Shown here piece by piece: positions 1 through 12,894 of a DNA stretch of 64,000 nucleotides. How positions within the stretch are numbered: position 1 is the stretch's first letter; every line of letters begins with the position of its first letter. The DNA is from Manduca sexta (lineage: Eukaryota > Arthropoda > Insecta > Lepidoptera > Sphingidae). The position numbers were made by a program, and so were the translations under genes. The notes under the pieces are model-generated. The model did no database searches. It saw only the letters and a list, made by a program, of their open reading frames with translations, and was not told the origin of the DNA. The DNA lies in contig NC_051141.1 of assembly GCF_014839805.1 (NCBI RefSeq), forward strand, positions 19,290,777 through 19,354,776, in the 5' to 3' direction.

Positions 1-485
1 TTTATACCAGGAGGCATAGAGGTACGTTGCCGGCTTTTTAGGTTTATTGTTTATATATCGTTTGCATTATTTAATCATTTATGTGTTCATTACCTATACA
101 CCAAGTTAATTACCAAAATAAACGAAATGGGGTACGCAGACATTATGAATATTTAGTCTGAATTTTTGTTTTGTATGCTAACCTATGACGAGTTGAAATT
201 TTCATAAATCTTACATGAAATTGTAGACACAACACGTAATAAGTAACAAATACTATAAAGATCACATATCGGCATCAATCATCAATGAAAACTAAATATG
301 CGTATTGTACAAAGAGTTCTAAGATTATACGGAGCGGACATTGAGAAGATTGTCATACAAAAATTTTGAGCTTATGTAATGGTAACTAATTTACTGTGAA
401 ATAGAAAAACATCAATGTAAAATACTTCATGTTCTTCCATATCATGATTTGCGCGTTTTTAATGTGTAAATTAGCGTATTTTTTA

Positions 486-826
486 TAAATAATAATAATA
501 ATAAATAATAACAGCCCTGTATTATATACTTGCCCACTGCTGAGCACGGGCCTCCTCTACTACTGAGAGGGATTAGGCCTTAGTCCACCACGCTGGCCTA
601 GTGCGGATTGGTAGACTTCACACACCTTCGAAATTCCTATAGAGAACTTCTCAGATGTGCAGGTTTCCTCACAATGTTTTCCTTCACCGTTAAAGCGAAC
701 GATAAATTCACAAAGAATACACACATGATTTTTTTTTAGAAAAGTCAGAGGTGTGTGCCCTTGGGATTTGAACCTGCGGACATTTGTCTCGGCAGTCCGT
801 TCCACACCCAACTAGGCTATCGCCGC
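486..826 (-). repeat. SINE-A, full-length copy
   Basis: Reverse-orientation copy with an (AAT)n tail at the left and a tRNA-like head at the right (ends ...ctatcgccgc). Possible target-site duplication attttttataaat / attttctataaat. The 83-codon ORF 560-811 lies wholly inside it. Confidence 0.8.
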
Positions 827-1629
827 TTATATTTTCTATAAATATATTTTTATAATTATTTTTGTATTAATATCTAAGGACTCTATATTGTCATCCGGAT
901 TACGGACATTTCAAATAAGACAGCGACTTATTACCAATTGGTAATAACTATTGGAGCAAAAAAAAAGCCAAAATAACTTTTGGCCCTGACGTCCGGTCTA
1001 TAATTAACTATATAGTTTAATGTCTTTGCTAAGGTACGATTATTTAATGAATGAAATAAGACATAGTAAAAACTATCAAATTATATGGATTGACTAATAG
1101 GCGCTAGAAAACCACAATAGTGGATCAATGTGACGTATGAACAAATATTTCTTTTTAGAGATAACTTTATGACATCTTATTTTTTTTCCGTTAATGTGTT
1201 CAGATGCGATAGCAGGTAATTCCTTTATTTTTGATAATTAAAAGCTAGTGGTGTACCTATGCGTATTATGTATAGCATAATAACCTATAATTGTATCCAG
1301 TAAATACCATTTATCCGAAAGTTATCTCCGTATGCAGAGACTATCAAGGTTAAAGGGTACGTATGGGGTAAATGTTGTTATGGGGTGGATGGCGAAGTGG
1401 GCGCGCAATACGCAACTGCTACTGCAGCATGCTCTTAACTTGTTTTTTTTTTTTTAACAATACATATAATGCTCTTAACATGCCATAAACTTACCAGATT
1501 TCATAAAAGGGTATGAATTTATATTGGGAATAAGTTCACAATAGAGTGAGTGACTGATTTTGGTTCATTATATTTTTTTAAATATTTACGTTGTATAAAC
1601 ACTGACACAGAAAGAATGATTAAAATCAT
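827..1629. other. No gene seen
   Basis: AT-rich DNA with short homopolymers; one GC-rich patch around 1380-1430 (gtgggcgcgcaatacg). Nothing assigned. Confidence 0.5.
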
Positions 1630-1815
1630 GTAACAAATTAACTAGTTATAAGCCTTTGAATTTCAGTAGAAGGGGTAAGTGTCAAAAAACTAGAAGAGAA
1701 AGACAATACACGCAAGTGACGTCATCGGGAATTACGATGCGTGCCAAAGAAAGACATGAAGCGATAAATCCACTGCGCCTACTCTTGCACATAGTAATAT
1801 TTAAAATATAAAATA
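1630..1815 (-). repeat. Interspersed repeat F, copy 1
   Basis: Contains 'gacgtcatcgggaattacga', 'aagacatgaagcgataaatc' and 'gcgcctactcttgcacat', which recur in reverse at 39895-40075. Confidence 0.6.
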
Positions 1816-2283
1816 CTATCCCATTTCTTAATAATTTTAATACAGTTTTTCCCAAATGGCTTCTTTTTCATAGTCTGCATATAAAAAACAAACATACAAA
1901 AAAGGTACTAAATCTAACATAGGAACATACCCTTTTACATTTCATGGAACATAGCACACAGTTCTACTGAAATTCATATTCTGTTACAATAATATCAAAA
2001 ACTTAAATTCATCTGTAATAATAATACACAATGTCCAATGTTATTATTAATATCTCCTTACTTTATGTTTAGCCTGAAACCTGCTTAAAAATATTTATTT
2101 CTTAAAAATAATAGACCTTTTTTTATTATTGGTGTGTACATTGCTTTTACATGAAAATATTTCGCGTGACCCATTGAAGGTAAAGGCGCGAGCTAACCTA
2201 TGTATCATATGTATACCACGATTTCTATTCACATGATAATAAATACCACCATCTGGCTAATAAGAAGTTAGTATCAAAAATCA

Positions 2284-2460
2284 TTTTGTACAAAGGGACT
2301 TTAGCCATCTGCCGATCCTCCCTCAATTTAAAAATAGGGCACGGCACCCCCAATTTAGTTTCGAGCGCATGCGCTGAGTTAGGTCACCTAGAGATGACGC
2401 ACTAGCTACATTGATTTGCGACCTTAAATAATCGCAATCGAGAAAATTTTGGTGATATAT
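2284..2460 (+). repeat. Old local repeat family, copy 1
   Basis: 'gccatctgccgatcctccct', 'gcacggcacccccaat', 'gcgcatgcgctgagttaggt' and 'gatgacgcactagctaca' match the copies at 4195 and 5690. Confidence 0.55.
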
Positions 2461-2544
2461 CGTTTTGAAATTTATATAACACCAGATGTTGCCCGCAATT
2501 TCGCTCGCGTTAAAAACCTTTCTCCGTATAAATTCCATTCATTC

Positions 2545-2588
2545 GTACCGATTCCTTTTCATAGCAATCTATGAAAAGAAATCGGTAC
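2545..2588. repeat. Hairpin with 18-base arms
   Basis: GTACCGATTCCTTTTCAT and its inverse ATGAAAAGAAATCGGTAC (one mismatch) enclose eight bases. Confidence 0.7.
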
Positions 2589-3445
2589 TAAAAGTTAGAT
2601 AGCGATGGCGTTGCGGATTGTCGCAGCGCCACCTAGACTAAATTAGACTACTTCATTTTTTTTTTTGACAAATATTTATTTACTATGGGGATTCATCCCC
2701 GGAGTAAAAAGAAGCCTACGTGCTAATCCAGGACAAGTTGAACCACACGTACATCACGCTTTTATCCCCGGTAGAGTAGGCTAGACTATCGCCGGCGGAT
2801 CTAGTAATTAAATACTGTAACGGGCATAGCCACCTTCGGGTCCCGAACTAACCTCGGGTTACTTCGGGAATTCACTGCCATTGGCTCCCGATTACGTGAC
2901 TTGCGGGTTTTGCCAATGAGGACGTGTGAACCCTATAGGTAAAGCGCGAACATTTGAAAATTCAAGGAGTGAAAAAACGGCGTCACAGGCGTTCCAATAA
3001 AAGCGTATCATGATATTTAATTTTGAAAGTTAACAATTTTGGAATTAACCTTTGCAAAGACTTATTTTTATTATAATACCCCATTATTCCATATAATAGG
3101 ATATTTATTGACGTATATTCTATAGACACGAACGTCCATATAAACTATTTGTTCAAAATCTGAAATAAAATGGCAACCAAAACGTAACAGTGATTACCTA
3201 TTTATTCATTTGAACAAGAAATAATCTTACTTATTTGACTAATATGTTTTATTCAAATCCAAGTTTACACTTAGACTCGAGATCTTATATCATGAGTTCC
3301 TTACATAACCACAAGCTGTATTATTGACCATACTAAAGTCAGTTTGAATGGATATCAGTTCAAATCAGTTGAACACAGTGAATGTGCGGAGCGCTAAATC
3401 TAGTACGTAGTACATATTATATCGATGAGGATATTTTATTACGCT
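2589..3445. other. No gene seen; GC-richer patch 2680-2950
   Basis: A block with 'tcatccccggagtaaaaaga', 'ttatccccggtagagtaggc' and 'cgggttacttcgggaattc' looks like old repeat sequence; no coding frame. Confidence 0.4.
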
Positions 3446-3615
3446 GCATAACAAAGAGCCCTAGGCCATCTGTGCGTCTGACCGTCGCGAGATATCGATC
3501 AGGGTGTGGCACCCTAGACTTTCGCGTAATACGCATGTGCAACTTCCGAGGGGTGCTAGGTTGCCTAGGCAACATCCGAAGAGCTTTGTCGGGAGACCAG
3601 TGATGTTCCTCCGAG
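3446..3615 (+). repeat. Old local repeat family, copy 2
   Basis: 'acaaagagccctaggccatc', 'gggtgtggcaccctagactt', 'aatacgcatgtgc' and 'ctaggttgcctaggcaac'. The 73-codon ORF over it is not a gene. A further scrap (ggttgcctaggcgaagggtg) lies at ~3790. Confidence 0.55.
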
Positions 3616-4194
3616 TCGTGCTTAAAATGCTAGCACTGGAATGGCTCCGACGCGTTCGGTTCGAGGTCCCGGAGTCATTCTAAAGTGCGGTAGACCATCA
3701 CGGGGTTTTTAGTCGGTAAATATGTGACATACCCCGTATACCTAGCATATGCAGAATGAGGATCCAAGAGGGCATTCACCACAAAAAAAAGGTTGCCTAG
3801 GCGAAGGGTGCTTTGTTTTCAGCCAATTAAAATTAACAATGACTCAGTTAATTTAGTTAAATGTTTAGCGAGTTAATAATTTAATCTCAATAACATAATG
3901 CGACCACAAAATACGAATAATTTAAACCAGGGATTGATAACAACAAAGGTTTGATTCCGCCGCACACGATTCTCGACATTCGTTTTTTAATTACAATATT
4001 TGTTATTTTAAGCCGAAAAAGAAAGGCAGAAACAAACTGCGGGTTTTTTTTTGTCATCAATTGTCCATGAATATTTTGAATGAATATTTTGTAATTTTAA
4101 TTATATAAGCTTTAACGTGGTACCAAAATTTGAAACATTTACAACAACAAAAATTTAAAAAAAAATACTTAAACAAATAAAAATTACATCAAAT

Positions 4195-4475
4195 AGAGAG
4201 ACCCCACAACATCTGTGCATATTAGCTGCATGTTTGAAAATTAAACGATTTAAAGCAAAGTTAATCATGGACGCCTATGGAAAAATTAAATTATTCAATC
4301 CAAAGAAAACGCTTACGTATGCCATATGCGCATTTTGCCCCTCAATATAAAAGGGGTCCGCACCCTAGATTTTTGCGTCATACGCATGCGCTATATTTAG
4401 GTCATCTAGGGCAGACGCACGAGCTGCAATGATTTGCAACCCTCGCGAACCTTGCATCGAGGACGTTTTGTTTAT
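4195..4475 (+). repeat. Old local repeat family, copy 3 (long form)
   Basis: Starts 'gagagaccccacaacatctg', continues 'ggtccgcaccctagattt' and 'catacgcatgcgct', ends 'ccttgcatcgaggacgtt'. Nearly the same layout as 5690-5925. Confidence 0.6.
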
Positions 4476-4820
4476 ATTGCATTTTAAATGAAAGTTCCTC
4501 ATATCGTACAATGAAGTCAATTGGGTCCTTACATATGTTTGATTTTTACTTAATTTTATATGCAACAAAGATCAAACGAAAAACCCACCAACTTTAAAAT
4601 TTGATAACATTTACTTTTGAGTGGACTTATAATCCTTTTCTGCTAAATTTTGGATGACATACAAATTTAAAAATAATCATCAAGTTGTGGAATATCTTTC
4701 CCTAGATAAGGGTCATTGAATATCAGTGGCAAAGGGTTCATACAACCCGATTTCTAACGGCTTCTCTTTTAAATTTATTTACGTTGGTTTTAGTTTTTTT
4801 TTCTGTTAAATTACAGAAAA

Positions 4821-4860
4821 CACGATATATTAATTAAGGCCACGATATGTTAATTAAGGC
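4821..4860 (+). repeat. 20-bp tandem duplication
   Basis: cacgatatattaattaaggc is followed directly by cacgatatgttaattaaggc (one difference). Confidence 0.7.
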
Positions 4861-5684
4861 AATTGTTATTGCCTGGGGTTACCTTTTGAAAAATTTCAAC
4901 CTTCGCCACTGTTGAATATTTGTATGGATATTATGTGAACACGTATTTTTATATCGTAGGAAATCATTTACTAGCATTTTTTCCAAATTAAATGTTTCGT
5001 AACATGTCTTTATTGGACGACGATGAACTGCATATCAAATACCGAAACCTCGCCTTCCGCCATAACTTATATGGAAACACAACCTCTTAGGGAAATGTTT
5101 CTCATTAGAGTATTGTTAAGAAGAAAACAAAAAAAAAGTACCTAGATCACCAAGTCAAGCTTCATATTATTATTTAGAATTGAAAGCAATTGATTTTAGA
5201 TGTAGAGGTTTATGGCAACGGAACTGCGAAGAAAAGCTGTATTTATTTATTAAATATAATCTTACAGATAGTGAACGTACGGAGCGACATAGTCGCGAAA
5301 TAACGACCAAGCTCCTTAAATATTTAAAAAAAAAAAAATCTTACAGATAATACACCCAATTTGAGATTATATTTACATAGTCATACAGCCCATTCAGATG
5401 CATATAGTTATGCATAGGTATTCCATATAGTCGATACATTATCAGTTAGATATTCTATAGTCACCTTTGTGAATTCTGCCAGCGTATAAATAAAGATATC
5501 TACGTTCCGCCCAACTTCATTGATTATGTATATCTCTCACCATCGGTGCGTACCGAGTAGTCTTAGTGCGAGTCAACTGGATTTCGAATAGCCTATCTCA
5601 TGGCTTTGCAGAGGAAATACGAAAACAGGCATGGCTCTCAAAAGACGTATAATTTAAATTAAACCTAAATAAAAATTCGAACAA

Positions 5685-5925
5685 AGAGACCCCAGAACAT
5701 CTGTGCATGTGGGTTGTAAGTTCAAAAATTAAATGATTCGGGAGCAAAGGAAGCCCTGGACGCCATGCCATCTGCGAATTTCACCCCACAGTTTAAACGG
5801 GGACCGCACCCAAGATTTTAGCGTTGTACGCATGCGCTAAATTTAGGTCATTTAGGGATGCCATACGAGCTGCATTTATTTGCGTACTTTGCGGACCCTC
5901 TATCGAGAACATTCTATTGAACAAG
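5685..5925 (+). repeat. Old local repeat family, copy 4 (long form)
   Basis: 'acaaagagaccccagaacat' to 'accctctatcgagaacattc'; shares the ~240-bp layout of copy 3. Confidence 0.6.
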
Positions 5926-6367
5926 TATGTAGGTGTGATGGACATGATTATTGGAGACTTAGGTCTGCGTATTTATAAGTCTTTAGAATTTAAAGGAATC
6001 TCAAAATAGGGCTTTAAACACATTATTATAAAGGGGAGTTTTAGAGAGTTTTATCTAAATTTATGTATATAAAATATTCTTTAGAATTACCGTGATATAA
6101 ACAGTCTTGTAAACATTTGTGGGAAGGTGTATGAGGAGGTGTAAAATATTAAATATTTCTAGTGATACCTAAAAACGAAGGCACAGGACCTGGCTGAAGA
6201 GTCGTAGGTTAGAAACGATCCTTAAAATAAAAATAAAGCAATTTTTGCAAAATATATTCTTGAGCCATTTTAATTTTTAATAATTTAACCATTACCATTT
6301 AACCATTGCCAGGTGTTTGAAAATTTATATTAAAAAATTTAGTATCTTCGATTACAAGTGTTTTCTC

Positions 6368-6515
6368 TCGGTGACGTTGCATTGCGTACGCGGTACGACA
6401 CAGCTCTGATGCCTTAAATCCAGGTACAAAGTGATATTAGGATTTTATGCTCGACACGGAGTAGAACTGGTAACATCTCTACCTACCTCTACAGGGATAA
6501 TGGCGTAATGTATGT
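6368..6515 (+). repeat. SINE-B, very old copy
   Basis: 'tctcggtgacgttgcattgc', 'gctctgatgcc' and 'acaaagtgatattaggattt' keep the family order with heavy decay. Confidence 0.5.
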
Positions 6516-6611
6516 TTGTAACAAAAATACGCAATACGTAATTACCAATATCCCATTATTTTAATTTTCGTGCAATATATTTTTATTACGCTACAATACA
6601 ATAAAAATTAG

Positions 6612-6676
6612 AGGATCTACGCATCTGATCCTTGGTATCGGTCAGGGCATGGTACCCTAGACTTCCACGTAGTAGT
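6612..6676 (+). repeat. Old local repeat family, copy 5 (fragment)
   Basis: 'ctacgcatctgatccttggt' and 'catggtaccctagacttcca'; cut by the LINE that follows. Confidence 0.5.
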
Positions 6677-8060
6677 TTTACCATTCCATCAGCAGTGCGT
6701 AAATTTGTAGCAGGAAAAGGTAGAAAAATCAATATCGAGAATGTATCAGTTTTATATCACAAGCAGATTTTTATTTCCTGTGACATATCTATGAAACTGG
6801 ACTGGTTTCAGTCTTACTTGAATAATAGAAAACAAATAGTGCAAATTAAACACCATGACATCCAAACACACGAAATTAAAAATATAAGATCTAATACGAA
6901 AACTCTAACTTGTTCAATTCCACAAGGAAGTGTCCTAGGGTGCATCTTGTCCTAATATATATAAACGACCTCCCAAAAACTCTTAATAAAGAAATAGCAC
7001 TACCAATATTGTTTGCAGATGATATTTCAGTATTGATCAAATGTGAAAATAATGACAACATCAATACTATTATGAGTGATACAATGGATACTATAACATG
7101 TTGGCTTAATGAACACAATTTAGAAGTAAATTATAGTAAAAGTAAGATCATGCAATTTAAATCTTATAAAACCCGCTCTCTTATGATAAACTTTAATTAT
7201 TTAAACACCCATATTATAGAAAAAGTAGAGTCATTTAGTCTGTTAGGTATTCAAGTTGACACACATTTTAATTGGAAATCCCATATAGAACATATCATAA
7301 GTAAATTATCAAAATTCACTTGCACTTTTTGAAATTAAATACAGTACCGACACACAAAGTGCATTGTCGGCATATTATGCTTATGCTCACTCATGGCTGA
7401 AATATGGAGTTATGTTATAGGGAAATAGTGTAAATGCAAAAGATTTATTTGTTATACAAAAGAAATGTTTAAGAATTATAGCTCAAATAGATAATAGACA
7501 AAGCTGTAGACCCTACTTCATTAAATATAAAATATTAACTTTACCATCGATATATATTCAAGACCTATGTACATATGTTTTCAAAAATAGTAATAACTTT
7601 AAAACATTAACCCAACTGCATAATATAAACACTCGCCACAAGACGAACCTCTACTTACCACTATCTAGAACAAAAATGCTCCATGATAGTCCATATTATA
7701 TGGCGGTTAAAATATTTAATAAACTACCAGATGAAATCAAAACTGAACCAAAATTTGCTATATTTAACAAAAAACTTAAAAAATATCTGGTACAGAATTG
7801 TTATTATACAGTAGATGAATATTTTAAGAACCACTAGGAAAGAAGCAAAATTGTATGTTGGATGTTATAAATATTAAGTATTGTTTTTATATAAGTAATA
7901 GTTTTAATTCATTATCTAAATATTGTATCTATAGTAAATTGTTATTAATGTAGCGTCCTCAAATTTGCAATGTCTGAAAAGGACTACTAAGTCATAAGAA
8001 CATAAAATGTAACAACAGCAATTATTATACACTTAGTAAGCAAATAAATAAATAAATAAT
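6677..8060 (+). mobile_element. 5'-truncated Jockey/CR1-type non-LTR retrotransposon
   Basis: A 5'-truncated LINE. It starts inside the reverse transcriptase domain next to a fragment of the local old repeat (to ~6676), carries RT and the region after it, then a 3' UTR, and ends in an (AAAT)n tail (8041-8060: aaataaataaataaataat). The short tandem tail and domain order fit the Jockey/CR1 group; the exact clade cannot be set by eye. Confidence 0.75.
6690..7838 (+). pseudogene. Reverse transcriptase ORF of the LINE, frameshifted
   Basis: The first frame (to ~6953) contains DWFQSYLNNRKQIVQI and IPQGSVLG, the RT palm region. A frameshift near 6945 moves to the frame LIYINDLP and then ILFADDISVLI, which includes the catalytic FADD motif; this runs to 7332 (STOP). 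After further breaks the C-terminal part is readable at ~7500-7838 (ILTLPSIYIQDLC, KIFNKLPDEIK, stop after YFKNH). RT would copy element RNA at a nicked target in the nucleus; this copy cannot make a full protein. The endonuclease and ORF1 are missing. Confidence 0.8.
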
Positions 8061-8084
8061 CAAAAGTCATTACTTAACAGACCA

Positions 8085-8262
8085 GGGGCCTTATTCTGTA
8101 TGTCACTGTAAACGCGTAACGCGACCATATCGCGTTATCTTCGTGAAATTTGCGTAAAATGGTATTCTGTATGCCAAATTCTATTGTCTTTAACGTGACG
8201 CGGTGCGTTACGTGCTTGTTACGCTCTGTCAAAAGAACGTGTGGCATAGAGAATAAGGCCCC
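8085..8262. mobile_element. MITE with ~22-bp terminal inverted repeats
   Basis: 178-bp element. The left end reads GGGGCCTTATTCTGTATG and the right end is its inverse with a couple of changes (ends CATAGAGAATAAGGCCCC). No ORF; internal 'cgcgttatc' and 'gttacgtgc' are CpG-rich. Confidence 0.72.
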
Positions 8263-8336
8263 AGTTTATGATCAGTCTGGCATCAGTTCAATCAGTGGCC
8301 TCAGTATTGGCTGTTAGTACTTAATAAAGCCGCTCC

Positions 8337-8535
8337 TTAAACAAATGACCCTAGACATCTATGCAATTTAACCCTTGATTAGAGTATTGATCTGGGTGTG
8401 GCTCTCGGACTGCAAAGCGCATGTCCGGTGCTTTGAGAGACCTAGGTTGCCTGGCGACGCACCATCCCCCTCCAAATTAATTGAAAGTGGGCGCTTCACC
8501 CACGATCCACCGGCTTCAATCAACAGCTTGAGCGA
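8337..8535 (+). repeat. Old local repeat family, copy 6
   Basis: 'acaaatgaccctagacatct', 'gcaaagcgcatgtccggtgc', 'cctaggttgcctggcgacgc', 'gggcgcttcacccac'. Confidence 0.6.
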
Positions 8536-9393
8536 TAACTCCCTAATTAAAATGAATGAAGTATTTGTCCCGGGGTAGATAGAAGTATGAGAAAAATGTG
8601 AACATTTTTATCGAATTTGCGAGTACATGACAAATATCAAGGCCGCTAAGTTACTTTTTTTTCAGTTTAATGTATGAATAATCGGTTGCTTGTGTCGACG
8701 GCCCATTTATAGATATCCAGTGATTATAAATGGACATTTGCGATTTATAAAAAGTAAAAATAAAACTTTGTATAAGTTATTACGAAAATTGGTTCTGAGT
8801 TAAAAGTTAAAAGAAATGACACCTTAAATGAAAAGTTACAAATATAGGTCTGTAAAACACAACAATTAACGTGCTTGTTTTAATAAAAAAACAATAAAAC
8901 TTAAAACCAACTTATAAAACTCAAAAGCTAAAAGTCAATATAACCTATTTTATATCTATAGCTATTAATACAAAAAACTCACAATTTTAACTCGATTCCT
9001 TTTCTGTTGAAAGTGGTTTTATGCAATTAGTATGTATATCGTAACAAATTCTTCTACCGCAACTCAGAAATGCCTGTCGCCATCTAGTGTCATTTTTATG
9101 CGTTATCACCACAATTATGTCAATACCACATCAATCATCTGGCAGTTCCAGTGATGTTAACGAGATGGCGGTGTATATAAATTGTGCCGCCACATGCCCT
9201 ACTAAAATTATAAATGCATAAGTTTGTGAGGATGGATGTATGTATGTATGTTAATAAACTTTTGGAGCACAAGTTAAGTGCTAATGTCTAGATCTATAAG
9301 TAACTATACTGTTCAGTGGCTTAGGAAATAATTGGACTTCCTTGGCATGATGTTCTATAATGTGAAGCAAAACATGGGTAAAAATACTAGCTT

Positions 9394-9575
9394 AAACAAA
9401 GAACCCTAGACACGTATGCAATTCGCCCCTGAATTGAATTATTGATTTGGGTGTGGCATTGGGACTGCAAAGCGCATGTCCGGCGCTGCGGGAGGCCTAG
9501 GTTGCCTGGCGTCGCACCCTACTATCTATTTGGAGGAGGGCGCCTTATCCACCATTCATCAACCCTTATATATGA
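9394..9575 (+). repeat. Old local repeat family, copy 7
   Basis: 'acaaagaaccctagacacgt', 'gcaaagcgcatgtccggcgc', 'cctaggttgcctggcgtcgc', 'gggcgccttatccacc'; the closest match to copy 6. Confidence 0.6.
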
Positions 9576-10183
9576 CGCAAATTATAATTACTTAATATTA
9601 ATGGAAACGTTATACTCCATATAGATTCAAACATTTGTTTTTATCGCTTGGAGCATCAAGCTCATGGCTTTCGGATAAAGTCCACCCATGGTTACCAAAC
9701 AAAAAATAAAAGGAATTCGCTTGACAAAGGAGAAAATTATTACTGCTTCGTTACTTATAATATGAAGATAATAAACGAATAACACAAAATACACAGTGCC
9801 CGTAAATAAAGGCATATAAGTAACGGACTGATTTACAAATAATTACGTAGAAGTAATTTGGTTATTATTCGTGAATACCTCAAATATTAAAAAATATTTT
9901 GAAATCATATCCGGTTAGTTTCTTTAACGCAGCTCCCTCAAACATTGTTCAGTAACGTTCTTTTATTTATTTTTACCAAACTATTAATGAGACGCAGGCT
10001 GATGGATGTAATTTTGTATTGGCTGCAGTTATGGCAATTATCTGCTGAAACCGAAACCGAAAACGAAACTTCGGTCGAACACTAAGTAAGGCATTAACAA
10101 CACAATAACAAAAGTCCAATATCATCAATTCAAATGAAATTTATTTTCGTTAAACTAACCTCTGATATTACATAGTCATATAT

Positions 10184-10400
10184 TTATGACTGTATAATAT
10201 CTGACGTGTTCCGGAGTGGAGACCACGTCTTGGCAGACGTAGCATGGGGCGTCCTCTGGCCAGATGGCGGGATGACTTGCACAAGAGGGCCGGCAACGAC
10301 TGGATGCATAAAGCAGCAGACCGGGCTCTGTGGCGTACCTTGAGGCGTATGTCCAGCAGTGGACTGCAACGGACTAATGATGATGATATTTATGACTACG
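10184..10400 (+). mobile_element. 3' end fragment of an RTE-type non-LTR retrotransposon
   Basis: The frame from 10244 reads GRPLARWRDDLHKRAG then DWMHKAADRALWRTL, the typical C-terminal tail of RTE-like pol proteins. A one-base loss then shifts into AYVQQW-type codons. It ends at a short tgatgatgat stretch, as RTE elements usually do. Confidence 0.65.
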
Positions 10401-11059
10401 AGGATAAGTTGCAAACTACATACCATTTTAAAAAATAAATATTGAGTTCAAGTTTTTTCTATGAAGGGACATTTCAGAGTCAGTATCACATTTCCTGATT
10501 CTATGTCCTATTAGTTTTAATTCTGTTATGGACATTAGAACACATTGCATGTATAGTTTTGTATGTTGTCATTAGCGTGTGTCAATCTTTTTTCAATTTA
10601 TGGAAAACTAATAAAAGAGTGTTTTTAAAAAATCTGAAGTAATTAATTACAAGCAAATTATAACAAATTGCCTTGTAAAAAACGCTACATAAACCGCCAT
10701 ATTTATTTGATCGCTTTCACTTACATGTTTGTTTTTTGCATAACTGAAAGACACCGCCGATTTTAGTATTTCATATAAATTTCAACTTAATAATACTAAA
10801 CGTTCCGGGAAAAAGGTCTTAACAGACATACAGACGGACAAGGTGATAATATAAGGGTTTCTTTTGAGGTAACGAACCCTAAAAAGGACAATATTTGTAA
10901 GAGCAGCAATAAACAAGAGGTAAGGTTGCGTGATTTAAAAAAAAAAGTTGTTAACTCTAGTATTTTTAATAACCCTGTAATTTTCAAGAACAATAACCAA
11001 ATAACTCTTAGATCATGAGGTGTAGAATCATCCACTTTCGTATCCCCATTAATTTACGT

Positions 11060-11265
11060 GATGCGACATAAAAATTATCCCATGAGTCTGGGAATGCGCC
11101 CTATAGAGGGTGGCGGTAGTACAAATCGATATTAATGAGGGTGGGTTGTCTGGGTAACCTAGGACTCCTCTGCTGCTGCACATGCGCACTTCGAGGAAGT
11201 CTAGGGTGCCACGCCCTGATCGATACTAAGCAAAAACTAAATGCGTCGATGACTTTGTTCAGAAT
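11060..11265 (-). repeat. Old local repeat family, copy 8 (reverse)
   Basis: Reversed order: 'gaatgcgccctatagagggt', 'gttgtctgggtaacctagga', 'cacatgcgcacttcgagga', 'ctagggtgccacgccctgat'. Confidence 0.58.
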
Positions 11266-12894
11266 TAAAAGGAAAAACAGTATATTGAGTATTCTTGCTT
11301 CAAGGGCCGTCTAGACGGCTTAGTTGTGGAATTTCTCAAATAATGCAGTTCACCATGTTTTTTATTTAAACTTCTTTCGTTCTGCTAAGTGCTCCATTTC
11401 AAAATTCAATAAATCTTAAATTGCTCGAAAACTAATCAGTTTCCGATAGGACTTCGTTTAACAAAATCCCCGGTTTTTGTCCCTATCTACAAGCTTCTAA
11501 TGAGAATAAGTAAATTTGGAAGCGATTTACATAAAAAAGCGGATTATGCTTTTTGAAAAAATAGTATTCTAACTAAAATTCGAATCCAACAATTTATAAT
11601 ATTAATAATAATTAATAAACACGCGGATATTTTTCAGAGCGAAAACACATTTGTATACATATAAATTAATAGTTTATGTATATTTTTTCTGATTGATAAA
11701 GACGTAAAAAAAAAATATGTCAATCCTTTCAATAAATGACAACACAAAAAAGTAGGTACGTGTGACACAGAAGGTCAGGGATGAGGCGACATCTTATCCA
11801 TTAAAGTGAAATTAACTGCCAAAACAAAGATGGCGGTTTACAAGGGTACGCAATCAGGTACTCGTGACTTATTTTGGGAGGACATTTGCCGCGGCACTAG
11901 GTACACAGTCCAGTGTGTATACTTCATGGTTATGACTACACAGTGAGACCTATGAGGGCTCGCGAACATTTCCTGGCCTTCTCCCCTCCACCCATTCTAA
12001 GGAGGTTCCTTTTTCTCCCCCCACCATTTTCCTTCCCCAAATATCCCCCCAATTTTTCTCCAGGGCCTTGCAGTCGTTAAGCCAGGGGATTGCAGCATCC
12101 ACTTGACTGGTTTCCCCCAGTGATGACTACGGGGTCCGATAATAAAAAAGAAAACATGAACTGTCAATATCGCTGGCTTTAACAATAATATCTTACAAAT
12201 CCCAGTGCATCTACACTATAAAATCTTTCGTAAGAACTTGACACATGAAGTCTACCAAATCGCATTAAAACTGCTTCACCAGACAAACCAAGCAATTATT
12301 AAAATTATTTTCGATTATCATTAACTGAAAACAAAATATGACCACATGATTACATATAAAAAATTATATGCGTTCGAAAATTTCGCAGTAGCAATGCTCT
12401 CGCTATGCACGCTTTGCGTTGACATATACCTTTCTGTAATATTATTAAAATAAAGAGATAGATATGCGATTAGACGCGTAATCTTAAATCGAAAAAAATG
12501 TCCTAATGAGGACAATTGCATACACTCCGCGTAAATAACAATGTACTACTGTATTTTAGTTCGTGCGCACGTGTGTATGTCGTATATGTAACATACTTAC
12601 ACTCACACACACACATAATCCAATAAATGAAAAACCCATCCTACGCCAAAGAAATTGATCAGGATATCAATCAATCCTACAATTTGGTTGAGTTTCAAGT
12701 TAATGCCGACTTAATAAACTTAGAATTAGTTATATCATGGGTTCATAAGTGCGTACTTACGGTTTGAGTCGTAACTTTACTAACTCTTACTTTATTAACT
12801 CAATTGTTCCTACAATGCCTCGCGGACAATACTTTAGAATCAACAATATAAGCTTTAAAAATCTAAATTTGTAAAAACTAAATATATTTTAATA
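11266..12894. other. No gene supported
   Basis: A C-rich patch at 11960-12150 (ctcccctccaccca, gggccttgcagtcgttaagc) may be repeat debris. The short ORFs here lack coding character. Confidence 0.4.
12599..12615 (+). repeat. (CA)n microsatellite
   Basis: Short acactcacacacacacac tract in otherwise plain DNA. Confidence 0.6.

Noticed and set aside
560..811. 83-codon minus-strand ORF (and the similar one at 28034-28282)
   Set aside because: Both lie entirely within SINE-A copies; the shared reading is repeat sequence, not a gene family.
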